Shown one piece after another: positions 10,001 through 14,108 of a stretch of DNA of 16,013 bases (the stretch's first letter is position 1; every line of letters begins with the position of its first letter). Location: positions 1 through 16,013 of the forward strand of contig CANBUA010000089.1 in assembly GCA_947372535.1 (NCBI GenBank), in the 5' to 3' direction. Below the pieces are notes generated by a model. It did not search any database and was not told the origin of the DNA. It worked only from the letters and a program-made list of their open reading frames with translations. The translations under genes were made by a program, and so were the position numbers. The stretch comes from Burkholderiales bacterium (lineage in GTDB: Bacteria; Pseudomonadota; Gammaproteobacteria; Burkholderiales; Burkholderiaceae).

Positions 10001-10961
10001 CAAAACCGGCAGGCGCGAAATGCGCCACGAACTCCTCCAGCGTGTCATGCCGCACCGGCTCGGCGCCCGAGAAGGCCAGGCGCCAGCTCGACAAGTCCAG
10101 CGCGGCCAGTTGCTCGTCCTTGATCCGCTCCAGGCACAGGCGGTACGCGAAATCCGGCCCGCCACTGATGGTGCCGCGGTGGCGTGAGACCGCCTCCAGC
10201 CAGCGCGCCGGCCGCTCCAGGAAGAAACCCGGGCTCATTAGCACCAACGGGATCCCTCGATGGACCGGCTGCAGCAAGCCGCCGATCAGGCCCATGTCGT
10301 GGTACAGCGGCAGCCATGACACGAAGACGTCGTCGTCCTGCATGGCCAGGCTTTCCTCGATGGCGCGCTCATTGGCCATCAGGTTGGCGTGCGTGACCAT
10401 CACGCCCTTGGGCGTGGCGGTCGAGCCCGAGGTGTACTGCAGGAAAGCGATGTCGCTGGCACGTGGCGTGTGCTCGCGCCAATCATCGGCCTGAGCTTCG
10501 TCGATGGCATCGACGGCCAAGGACACGGCCGTGCCGAACACCTCGGAGGATTGCCCCACCAGGTCCAGGATGGCCTGGCTGGTCAGCACGCCGCGCGCCT
10601 GACAATCTGCCGCGATGCCCACCAACCGCGCCAGGTGTTGCTCGCGCGCCGACTCAGGCGGGAACACCGGCACAGCCACCAAACCCGCATACAGGCAAGC
10701 GAAGAAGGCCACCACGTAGTGCTGGTCGTTGTCCAGCAACAGCAAGGCGCGGTCACCCGGGGCAAAGCGGCGCTGCAACTGCGCGGCCAGCGCCCGCGAG
10801 CGCCTGTCCAGGTCCGCGTAATCCAGGCGGGTCTCGCCTGCCCGATGAACCACGGTCAAGGCCGTGTCGCCAGGCCGTGTGGCCGCCAGCCCACGCAGGC
10901 GTCGGACCATGTCGGAAGGGGAATCGCTGAAGGAGCTGGTCATGGTGGTGTTCGCGTTCAT
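1..10961 (-). CDS. Lipopeptide NRPS, FAAL-ACP-C-A-T-E-C-A-T-C (partial, no stop in window)
   Basis: Giant cytoplasmic non-ribosomal peptide synthetase that starts a peptide on a fatty acid. The frame is open for 3653 codons and leaves the window at the left edge; motif phase checked at residues 176, 1315, 1924, 2887 and 3465 is constant, so I see no frameshift. Order and landmarks: fatty acyl-AMP ligase (about 18-590), carrier Ser635, C1 (HHIVADG 835-841), A1 (YTSGSTG at 1315, A10 Lys1660), carrier Ser1714, E (HHLVVDG 1924-1930), C2 (HHLLLDG 2406-2412), A2 (YTSGSTG at 2887, Lys3226), carrier Ser3282, C3 (HHIVSDG 3465-3471). There is no thioesterase within the visible part. The ATG at 10961 lies 36 nt after the dioxygenase stop; an in-frame ATG at 10943 is an alternative, and neither has a strong ribosome binding site. 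Last gene visible of the cluster; the assembly line probably continues leftward. Confidence 0.96.
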   Translation of the reverse strand, partial: MNANTTMTSSFSDSPSDMVRRLRGLAATRPGDTALTVVHRAGETRLDYADLDRRSRALAAQLQRRFAPGDRALLLLDNDQHYVVAFFACLYAGLVAVPVFPPESAREQHLARLVGIAADCQARGVLTSQAILDLVGQSSEVFGTAVSLAVDAIDEAQADDWREHTPRASDIAFLQYTSGSTATPKGVMVTHANLMANERAIEESLAMQDDDVFVSWLPLYHDMGLIGGLLQPVHRGIPLVLMSPGFFLERPARWLEAVSRHRGTISGGPDFAYRLCLERIKDEQLAALDLSSWRLAFSGAEPVRHDTLEEFVAHFAPAGFAADAVYPCYGLAEATLLVTGGRRGSGLTARPFSAGQLARGVAVPEADGTMLVGCGQVPSLHELRIVEPVTLAVLDEGQIGEIWASGPSIAQGYWERHEASLETFVERDGLRWLRTGDLGFTHEGQLYVAGRRKDLIILRGHNVYPQDIERAIEAEVEAVRKGRVAAFAVPTADGGEGVGVAVEVSRGLQKLVPPQALVEALSLAVSAACHEPVTVALLLNPGALPKTSSGKLQRSACRQSWQSRSLDAYAIHEHGRFVVGGDAALAAVVAAVDQGEAPSDDLEATLAGLWRQALRKDAQVPLGRNAHFFTLGGNSLSAAQLASRISDQWGVDFSVRAVFEHARLGELAAQIRQALKAVVAVSRPARPALLPLSSERRAGLLPLSHAQARQWFLWRLAPQSTAYHLGGALRLSGPLDADALQAGFDALVRRHESLRTVFESNEDGVAMQRILPPAAFDLSKVDWRGVASSTERESLAAQSAQALHDQPFDLSHGPLWRASLIQLADQVHLLAVVAHHIVADGASMQIFLDELAALTLAQAQGMEASLASLPVQCADHAAWQRQWVASGEHERQLAYWRQALGGDQPVLALPTDHPRTAVAQYQAARHVLTLPAELVTALRQLAHGQGHSLFMALLAGFQALLHRHTGQEDLRVGVPVANRHRTQTEGLIGFLVNTQVLRSRVHGRLTLAQLLDQVRDVALEAQAHQDLPFDQLVDALQPERSLGYNPLFQVMFNHLIEAPSALERLPGITVTSHPLHASSAQFELTLDTTEQPDGRVQATLTYARELFEPERIKRMAGHYLQLLQALAHAPQQAIGDVELLSDAEQVQLRQWGRHEQRHPVDHLVHALIERQAAAQPEATALVFGDQVLSYQQLNEQANRLAHHLIAQGVGPDVKVGIALERAIDMVVAPLAVLKAGGAYVPLDPDYPAERLAHMIEDSGLQLLLTQSHLIEKLSSDLSSQAGLTTLTLDELDLSQQTTANPGLPTHPSSLAYVIYTSGSTGKPKGVGIAHHALAEHTQVAIGFAGLTAQDRMLQFATLSFDSCVEQLYPPLCAGAAIVLRGPALWDSETFYHQLIDQGISVADLTTAYWMLLAQDFARHGVRTYGALRQVHVGGEAMPPEGLRAWREAGLGAVKLLNAYGPTEATVTATVLDCTPYVNGERPLPTQVPIGQPLAGRHLHVLDADLNPVPPGVVGELCIGGDLLARGYGRRPGLTSERFVADPFSGDGGCLYRTGDLVRWRADGQLEYLGRIDHQVKVRGFRIELGEVEAQLLAQPAVREAVVVAQSSPSGARLVAYVSGPPGGALTSASLHQALSQGLPEYMVPGVIVVLPALPLTPNGKVDRQALPEPELGQEAAYEAPQGEIEQALASVWQEVLGIAQVGRHDNFFELGGDSILSLQIVARARRVGHQLSPKQLFECQSIAALAVVVQVVADAGAAQAGQTDEVAQGEVPLLPIQADFFDREMPARHHWNQAVLLQSNQGLDADLLAQALQALVRHHDSLRLRYSQTRPGAHGTDAPTSGHPSDGASDEPGAWRQTYTALDAGDGERSAQPLLWLRQARDAQDVEQLCAQAQRSLDLEHGPLLRALLIEMHDGGTRLLLAIHHLVVDGVSWRILLEDLQTAYGQLAAGQAITLPPKTASVQAWARRLQAHAQAQGHQLAHWQPLAGTPVSLPCDHPQGEDTEGQQGEVTLRLDRARTQALLKDVPSAYRTQVNEVLLTALGRALCAWSGHEEILIDLEGHGREELARAQGQPDLDLSRTVGWFTSIYPVRLDARGEARDALKRTKDSLRAIPDKGLGHGVLKHLGSVDQRQALQALPQPQVVFNYLGQFDTSFNEASMWRLAPESAGPFVDERCPRDHALAINGQVQSGELSLVLSYSRARHQRATIEALAQAYRHELEGLIAHCTSGASGVTPSDFPLASLTGLSQAQLDEAPMPLAQLQDLYPLSPMQSGMLFHSVYEAGGSGAYIGQTRLDIERLEPVRFKAAWQAAMARHGVLRTGFWHQREVPLQWVAKAVELPLVEHDWRDRLGGGQGGLSHPQIQQDLDQLAQLELTGGFDLMRPPLMRLMLVRTAQDRHHFIWTMHHLLLDGWSTAQLMSEVLRQHDGEALPTQGAPFRDHIGWLQAQDAQASEAYWRGQLRLIDEPTRLLGRPEQTDAASACSAHTVELDEAFTGQLLQLARHERVTLNSVLHAAWAMLLSRRTGRDTVAFGMTTAGRPGDLAGADQMLGLFINTLPMTAQVRPDMPVGEWLRALQAQSLSHREHEHTPLVDIQRWAGQGSEGLFDTIMVFENYPIDEALLAQNTDSIGLSNLASHGGNHYPLTVRLLFADAFEASEAGQPSRLRIDYLYAQDHIELTGVLGIHAQLEALLHGLVADPQAALGNLPNLAPDPADAVGRAPARMDPPEALPVAQAFMSHARKTPAAPALRDESTHWSYGELDAASDRLARRLVAAGMRPDDRVGLHAGRSCEFVLGLLAVLKAGAAYVPLDPALPTDRLAYQLADSRARLLLSTEGAACRLGHTVPVIELAFEPADRQGHGASVSSPSSGTAAWPVPHPHQAACVIYTSGSTGQPKGVVVTHGALANYVQGVLGKLDLPAEVTSMAMVSTVAADLGNTTLFGALCSGRLLHLISAERAFDPDRFGDYMREHGIDVLKIVPSHLQALMQAACPSDVLPRHALIVGGEATPWGLLDQIQQLSPSCRVVNHYGPTETTVGVLTQAADAAWRQSQALPIGQPLPGSTVHVLDGSLNPVPDGMAGELYIGGAGLARGYQGRAALSAERFVPSPFVVGERLYRSGDRVVRLPDGGLSFLGRIDDQVKIRGYRVEPREVAAVLARQPGVAAAEVIVGEGEKGRAQLQAYVVRQADARVDVSACREALSAVLPDYMVPATLTVLDALPLTPNGKVDRRRLPSPHLTTSDDRPFEAPQTETEQFMAAVWSDVLGVPQVGRQDDFFALGGDSILCLKLVARARKRAMKLTPKQVFEHRTLAALAASVSVSGMQAGMPVSDSAGPALVPVKGATRLDLSFAQQRQWFLWQLDPQGTAYHIAGALHLKGGLNVDAVQAAFDDLVARHESLRTSFKADEQGHVKQMIQPQGRAEFSVIDLSQARALAERPFDLAHDALLRVAVIGLSPSEHVLAVVMHHIVSDGWSMQVMVEEFVAAYQARLQDRSPQWPALPIQYADYAAWQRDWLASGEKVRQLAYWREQLSGEGGQGFDQPVLQLATDHPRHAHPHYRAASVTVELPQALSEALKKRAQAQPQGGTLFTVLLAGFQALLHRHSGLQDIRVGVPIANRHHVETAGVVGLFVNTQVLRNRIGSRLPLQAVLDQAC
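1020..4269 (-). other. NRPS module 2: C(DCL)-A-T, aspartate
   Basis: Residues about 2231-3310. The C domain begins LYPLSPMQSGMLFH and has HHLLLDG, the look of a DCL domain, which fits its position right after an E domain. The A domain gives a clean code: ADLGNTTL, IDVLKIV, LIVGGEA and NHYGPTETTVG align to D-L-T-K-I-G-H-V-G plus the A10 lysine 3226. This is the well known aspartate code, also used by domains whose aspartate becomes beta-hydroxyaspartate in siderophores. No E domain follows and the next C domain looks LCL, so the residue should stay L. The stand-alone dioxygenase encoded just upstream is the obvious candidate to hydroxylate it. I see no extra inactive C-like interface domain in this module. 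Confidence 0.88.
4270..8879 (-). other. NRPS module 1: C-A-T-E, predicted D-configured basic residue
   Basis: Residues about 695-2230. The C domain opens with SHAQARQWFLW and carries HHIVADG; it must accept the fatty acyl group, so it acts as a starter condensation domain even though it looks LCL-like. In the A domain I align FDSCVEQL, ISVADLT, VHVGGEA and NAYGPTEATVT to the GrsA positions and read the code D-S-E-D-H-G-A-V-T-K. Glu at position 239 and Asp at 278 are acidic pocket residues, which suggests a basic amino acid (Lys, Orn or a relative); from memory it is closest to lysine-type codes of pyoverdine synthetases. The E domain is complete by motif: HHLVVDGVSWRIL, LEGHGRE, TVGWFTSIYPV and FNYLGQF. 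The residue should therefore be passed on in D form. Confidence 0.85.
8880..10961 (-). other. NRPS loading module: fatty acyl-AMP ligase plus acyl carrier protein
   Basis: Residues 1 to about 690 of the NRPS. The AMP-binding signature YTSGSTATPKG (176-186), the later YGLAEAT (329-335), a WLRTGDLGF stretch near 433 and GRRKDLIILRGHNVYP near 450 are the pattern of fatty acyl-AMP ligases (FAAL) rather than amino-acid A domains; SGGPDFAYRLC between the first two is also typical of FAALs. Such enzymes activate a free fatty acid as acyl-AMP and pass it directly to a carrier protein without CoA. The carrier follows, with LGGNSL and phosphopantetheine Ser635. This predicts an N-terminal acyl tail. 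The sequence does not tell the chain length. Confidence 0.92.
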
Positions 10962-10997
10962 CGTCTTGGGCAGCTTGCGGTCGGGGCAAGCGTCGAT

Positions 10998-11963
10998 TCA
11001 GGGTGGGGGCAGGTTGCCGTGCGGCTGGGCCATGGCGACGACCACCTTGCGGGGCCCCTGGAAAGGCGTGCGCGCGTGCGCCGCCAGCATGTTGTCGAGC
11101 ATCAGCACGTCCCCGTCCTGCCAGGGGAAGGTCACGGTCTCGGCCGCCAGCACCTGGCGTACTTCGTCGAACACCTCGTCGGGCACAGGCGTGCCGTCGG
11201 CGAAGTACACATTGCGCGGCATGTGCTCGATGCCCAGCAGGTCCTCCAGCGACTCGCGCACCTCGGCCTGGAGGTTGGAGACGTGGAACAGGTGCCCCTG
11301 GTTGAACCAGACCTTCTCGCCCGTGAGCGGATGCGCCTCGACGGCCTGACACAGTTGCGTGGTGCGCAACCCGCCTTCATCGTTCCAGGCCCATTCGACG
11401 CCGGCGCGACGGCAGAAGGCCTCGACCTGCTCCCGGCTGTCGGTGTTGAACACCTTCTCCCAGGGCACGTCGAAATCGCCGTAGTTGCGCACATACAGCA
11501 GGCCCGGCTCGAAGCGCTCGCGGATCGCGGCCGGCATGCGGCGGTAGATGGCGCGGCTGTCGGCGATCGGCGTCTCGCCACCCACCTTGGACGCCGTCAC
11601 GCAATGGAACCAGATCTTCATTGGCCACTCGCGCGTGTAAGCCTGCTCGTTGTGCAGCGGGATGTGCTGGTGCGCCGGGTACTCGGTCGAGGTGTAGATG
11701 CCCGCCTCCACCGCGCTGCGCGGCGTCGAGGCGAACTCATAGGCCAACAGCGGATGCCCGAAGGCCGAGGCAAAAGCCTGGAAGTCCTGCACGGACGGCA
11801 CCGAGAAACCACGCAGCAGCACACCGCCGACCACGGTCAGGTGCTCGTCGATCTGGCGCGCCAGGCGGGCATGGGCATCCATCAAAGTCTCCCCGATGCG
11901 CGACGGCGTGATCAGCACCGGCAGTTCCGAGCCGGCGGGCGCCCGACGTTCAAACGATGTCAT
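10998..11963 (-). CDS. TauD/SyrP-like Fe(II)/2-oxoglutarate dioxygenase, probable aspartate beta-hydroxylase
   Basis: 321-residue cytoplasmic enzyme of the TauD/TfdA fold, in the SyrP-like branch that hydroxylates carrier-bound amino acids. The iron-binding HxE is His104-Asn-Glu106 (context IPLHNEQAY), the distal His is 296 and the 2-oxoglutarate-binding Arg is probably 305 (AHARTPFQGPRK). Given that the neighbouring NRPS has an aspartate-specific module, the likely reaction is beta-hydroxylation of aspartate on carrier Ser3282, making a bidentate iron ligand; this substrate is inferred, not shown. The ATG at 11963 is chosen because AAGGA sits 7 nt upstream; the frame extends 19 codons further but without a better signal. 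It lies 34 nt after the thioesterase stop and 36 nt before the NRPS, so one transcript is likely. Confidence 0.9.
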   Translation of the reverse strand: MTSFERRAPAGSELPVLITPSRIGETLMDAHARLARQIDEHLTVVGGVLLRGFSVPSVQDFQAFASAFGHPLLAYEFASTPRSAVEAGIYTSTEYPAHQHIPLHNEQAYTREWPMKIWFHCVTASKVGGETPIADSRAIYRRMPAAIRERFEPGLLYVRNYGDFDVPWEKVFNTDSREQVEAFCRRAGVEWAWNDEGGLRTTQLCQAVEAHPLTGEKVWFNQGHLFHVSNLQAEVRESLEDLLGIEHMPRNVYFADGTPVPDEVFDEVRQVLAAETVTFPWQDGDVLMLDNMLAAHARTPFQGPRKVVVAMAQPHGNLPPP

Positions 11964-11997
11964 GTCGATGTCCTTGTGGCGTCTGGTTGACCGCGCT

Positions 11998-12738
11998 TCA
12001 ATGAGTGGCCACAGCCGCATGGCTGACCCAGGCGAACTGGTGCATCAATTCACGCACGATGGCCTGCAGCAGCAGGCCCTCCTGCTGGCGCAGGAAGAAG
12101 TGCCCGCCCTCGAACCAGGACAGCGAAAACCGGCCGCCCGCCTCGCGCTGCCAGGCCTGCAAGCGTTCGGTGCCGATGGTGTCGTCGCGGCCGCCGTACA
12201 CATGTACGGGCATGGGCAAAGGCGCCCCATGGCGGTAGGTGAAGCTGTCGCAGACGCGGTAGTCGGCGTTCAAGGCATCCAGCGTCATGCGCAGCAGGTC
12301 CTCGTGCTCGAAGACCTCTGCCGGCGTGCCGCCCTGCTTGCGCAGATCGGCGATCAGGCCGGCGTCATCGCCTGGTAGTGGCAATCGCCCGCGTTCACGC
12401 TGAGAAGGCGCGGCGCTGGCCGACAGGAACAAGGCCTGCGGCAACGGGCGACCCGAGTCCCGCAAGCGTTGCGCCATCCCATGGGCCAGCAAACCGCCCA
12501 TGCTGTGCCCGAACAAGGCGTGGCAACCGTTCAGCCGCTCTCTTTGTTCATGGCACAAGCGTTCGACAAGTGTGTCGAAATCGTGCACGAACGGCTCGCC
12601 CAGCCGGGCACCCCGCCCCGGCAGCTCGACCGGCACCACTCGGATCCAGGCGGGCAACAGGTGCCGCCAGCGCTGGTACATGGTCGCGCTGCCACCCGCG
12701 CACGGCAGGCACAGCAGATCGATCTGAGGCTCGCGCAT
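11998..12738 (-). CDS. Type II thioesterase (NRPS editing)
   Basis: 246-residue alpha/beta hydrolase of the external thioesterase family (GrsT/TycF type), which frees stalled or misloaded groups from carrier domains. The N-terminal LLCLPCAGGSA is the family signature, the nucleophile is Ser79 in GHSMGG, and Asp185 (YGGRDD) and His213 (EGGHFFL) complete the triad. Length matches the family. The ATG at 12738 overlaps the mbtH-like stop by one base (TGATG), which points to translational coupling; an upstream in-frame extension of 16 codons lies inside the preceding gene and lacks the family pattern. A chain-releasing domain may exist separately at the end of the assembly line outside the window. 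Confidence 0.93.
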   Translation of the reverse strand: MREPQIDLLCLPCAGGSATMYQRWRHLLPAWIRVVPVELPGRGARLGEPFVHDFDTLVERLCHEQRERLNGCHALFGHSMGGLLAHGMAQRLRDSGRPLPQALFLSASAAPSQRERGRLPLPGDDAGLIADLRKQGGTPAEVFEHEDLLRMTLDALNADYRVCDSFTYRHGAPLPMPVHVYGGRDDTIGTERLQAWQREAGGRFSLSWFEGGHFFLRQQEGLLLQAIVRELMHQFAWVSHAAVATH

Positions 12739-12983
12739 CACACCAACCCGGCGTCGGCCTTGGATCGGGCCTGCTCGTCCATCCACTGGCGCAGGGACAG
12801 CGGGCGCATGTCCGTCCAGGTCTTCTCGACGTGGTCGAGGCAGGTTTTCTTGTCACCCAGCACGCCCGTGTCGCGCCATCCGCCGGGGACGACCTTCCAC
12901 TCGGGCCAGATGGAGTATTGGTCTTCGTGATTGACCAGGACGCGAAAGACACCGTCCTCGCGATCGAAACAACTTGTCGACAT
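12738..12983 (-). CDS. MbtH-like protein
   Basis: 81-residue MbtH-family protein, a small partner that binds NRPS adenylation domains and is often needed for their solubility or activity. The family pattern is complete: Asn18, Glu20, Gln22, Ser24, Trp26-Pro27, then PGGW (33-36) and WTDMRP (56-61). The longer reading frame back to 13025 would add 14 residues, but the ATG at 12983 has GAGGA 7 nt upstream and gives the usual family length. It shares one base with the thioesterase start. Two amino-acid A domains are visible in the NRPS, both possible partners. Confidence 0.96.
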   Translation of the reverse strand: MSTSCFDREDGVFRVLVNHEDQYSIWPEWKVVPGGWRDTGVLGDKKTCLDHVEKTWTDMRPLSLRQWMDEQARSKADAGLV

Positions 12984-13010
12984 GGCAGCTTCCTCATGCG
13001 GTTGAAACAT

Positions 13011-13068
13011 GAGCAGCCAAGTCATCCCCTCATCGGGGGCATGGGCTGCTCGTCTCTACATGACGAGC
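13011..13068 (-). other. Overlapping stem-loops between the DUF4880-like and mbtH-like genes
   Basis: One stem pairs GAGCAGCC (13011-13018) with GGCTGCTC (13044-13051) and has an inner CCCC/GGGG stem; another pairs GCTCGTC (13048-13054) with GACGAGC (13062-13068). They share 13048-13051, so both cannot form fully at once. There is no run of U after them, so this is not a standard terminator; an mRNA processing or pause element, or partial attenuation ahead of mbtH, is possible. Confidence 0.5.
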
Positions 13069-13084
13069 GAGCCCTGCAAGATGT

Positions 13085-13318
13085 TCAGCAGTCTTCGGTG
13101 CCTTGAGGGCCGTCCTGTGCAGGCGGCACCAGGCCCACCAGCAGCCACAGGCGAGCGGCTTCTTCGTAGGTTTTGCGGTGGGCAGGATCGGCCGTCAACC
13201 AGGCCTTGAACTCGCCCTGCCAGGCGGCAGGCAGCACACCCTGGTGCTCATGCTCACGCATGACCCACGCCCAGGCGGCTTGCCATGTCGGATCGTCGTC
13301 ACGGTCTTGGCTGCTCAT
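13085..13318 (-). CDS. Stand-alone FecR N-terminal-like (DUF4880) small protein
   Basis: 77 residues, no signal peptide and no membrane segment. The middle part, AEFKAWL-like EFKAWLTADPAHRKTYEEAARLW (residues about 36-58 described here by key positions Trp40, Asp44-Pro45, His47-Arg48, Tyr51), is the pattern of the cytoplasmic domain at the start of FecR-type anti-sigma factors (DUF4880). In FecR this domain contacts the sigma factor; here the transmembrane helix and periplasmic signalling domain are absent. It follows the ECF sigma gene and precedes mbtH. I infer that it modulates that sigma factor, but this is not shown. ATG at 13318 has AGGA 5 nt upstream. Confidence 0.72.
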   Translation of the reverse strand: MSSQDRDDDPTWQAAWAWVMREHEHQGVLPAAWQGEFKAWLTADPAHRKTYEEAARLWLLVGLVPPAQDGPQGTEDC

Positions 13319-13359
13319 GGTGGTCCTGGCGGGGGCTGTTGCGCGGTGATGTCTGTGTA

Positions 13360-13384
13360 GACGGACAAAACTCTGTTTTGTTCA
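13360..13384 (-). promoter_or_regulatory. Candidate ECF-sigma promoter of the biosynthetic operon
   Basis: Minus strand TGAA (13381-13384), 17-bp spacer, CGTC (13360-13363). As I recall, promoters read by OrbS-type iron-starvation sigma factors of Burkholderia have TAAA-N17-CGTC, and PvdS promoters TAAAT-N16-CGT; this site differs from the former at one base. A start about 7 nt downstream would give a leader of some 34 nt before the ATG at 13318. Confidence 0.45.
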
Positions 13385-13400
13385 GGCGCGATTCTATCGC
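13365..13400. repeat. Two small dyads in the promoter spacer region
   Basis: Perfect inverted repeat ACAAAAC-TCT-GTTTTGT (13365-13381) lies in the spacer of the candidate promoter, touching the -35. A second one, GCGAT-TCT-ATCGC (13388-13400), lies just upstream. Both have the same TCT centre and the centres are 21 bp apart, about two helical turns. This could be an operator pair; chance is possible for the shorter one. Apart from these and the promoter, the 135 bp between the two genes shows nothing else. Confidence 0.5.
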
Positions 13401-13453
13401 CGAGCCCCTTCACCGCTCCGCCATCCAGGCGCCACCAGTCCGGTCCGGATCAG

Positions 13454-13975
13454 TCAGTCTGCCGCTAGCATGTGACGGCAGTGCATCAAGGCGTCGGTCG
13501 CCTCGCGGATCATGGCATTGACCAGGGCAGCCGACACGCCCAGCTTCTGTCCGATGTCACGCTGGGTCAGCCCATTGAGGCGGTACATCTCGAACGCTTG
13601 GCGTGTGCGCTGGGGCAGGCCCGCCAGCACCTTGTCGATGAGGCTCAGGTTCTGCCGGTTGATGGCATGTTGCTCCGGCGTGGCCTGGGATGTCGGCACA
13701 TTCATGCCCTCGTCTTCCCCCGTGAAGACATTGGACTCGAAGTTCATGCGGCGTCGATGGTCGATGGCCAGGTTGCGCACGACCTGGAAGCAATAAGCCA
13801 GCGGCTGCTGAACCTTGGCGGCCAGGGCTGAATCGGTGAGCTTGAAATAGGCCTCTTGCGTCACCTCGTCGGCCAAGTCACGCTGGCCGACGATCTTCTG
13901 CGCTGCGCTGCGCAGCTGAAGGCGGTGGGCGATGAACGTGGCTTCGAGCTCGCGGGTTTGATCGATGATCGACAC
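13454..13975 (-). CDS. ECF sigma factor, FecI/PvdS-like (iron starvation type)
   Basis: 173-residue extracytoplasmic-function sigma factor. Region 2 covers about residues 12-80 (GQRDLADEVTQEAYFKL, then YCFQVVRNLAIDHRRR) and region 4 about 107-165 (LPQRTRQAFEMYRLNG, LTQRDIGQKLGVS helix-turn-helix). Such factors recruit RNA polymerase to siderophore and receptor genes when iron is scarce. I chose the GTG at 13975 because AAGGA lies 8 nt upstream; a TTG at 13993 would give 179 residues, but it precedes the ribosome binding site. The nearest ATG (13982) is in another frame. A Fur-like site lies over its promoter. The gene is separated from the rest of the cluster by 135 bp, where a promoter it might itself read is visible. 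Confidence 0.92.
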   Translation of the reverse strand: MSIIDQTRELEATFIAHRLQLRSAAQKIVGQRDLADEVTQEAYFKLTDSALAAKVQQPLAYCFQVVRNLAIDHRRRMNFESNVFTGEDEGMNVPTSQATPEQHAINRQNLSLIDKVLAGLPQRTRQAFEMYRLNGLTQRDIGQKLGVSAALVNAMIREATDALMHCRHMLAAD

Positions 13976-13983
13976 GGGACATT

Positions 13984-13988
13984 TCCTT
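13984..13988 (-). promoter_or_regulatory. Ribosome binding site of the ECF sigma gene
   Basis: AAGGA on the minus strand, 8 nt before the GTG at 13975. It decides the start: it lies downstream of the competing TTG at 13993, so it cannot serve that one. Confidence 0.7.
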
Positions 13989-14007
13989 GACAAGCCTGAT
14001 TTAATTG

Positions 14008-14026
14008 AATGAGAGTCATTCTCATT
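14008..14026. promoter_or_regulatory. Fur-box-like operator
   Basis: Perfect inverted repeat AATGAGA-5 nt-TCTCATT (19 bp), close to the Fur consensus GATAATGATAATCATTATC in its alternating A/T-rich halves and size. It lies 33 bp upstream of the sigma GTG start and overlaps the proposed -10 element, so iron-loaded Fur bound here would block transcription. Confidence 0.8.
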
Positions 14027-14052
14027 ATTGAGCAGAATCCTGCCATTCGCAA
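14024..14052 (-). promoter_or_regulatory. Probable sigma-70 promoter of the ECF sigma gene
   Basis: Minus-strand -35 TTGCGA (14047-14052), 17-bp spacer, -10 AATAAT (14024-14029). The -10 shares three bases with the Fur-like dyad. Matches are moderate (4 of 6 at -35, 5 of 6 at -10); the overlap with the Fur site strengthens the call. Confidence 0.55.
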
Positions 14053-14108
14053 GGTCAACAAGGAAACAATTGGTGTGCGCTCCCTAGCCATGCGTTGATC
14101 TTGCGTGA

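Noticed and set aside
10389..11990. 533-codon plus-strand open frame
   Set aside because: Antisense to the dioxygenase and the FAAL, both with catalytic motifs.
13365..13381. The ACAAAAC dyad as a terminator of the sigma gene
   Set aside because: The stem is AT-rich with a 3-base centre and no U run follows on the minus strand; it fits a promoter-spacer operator better.
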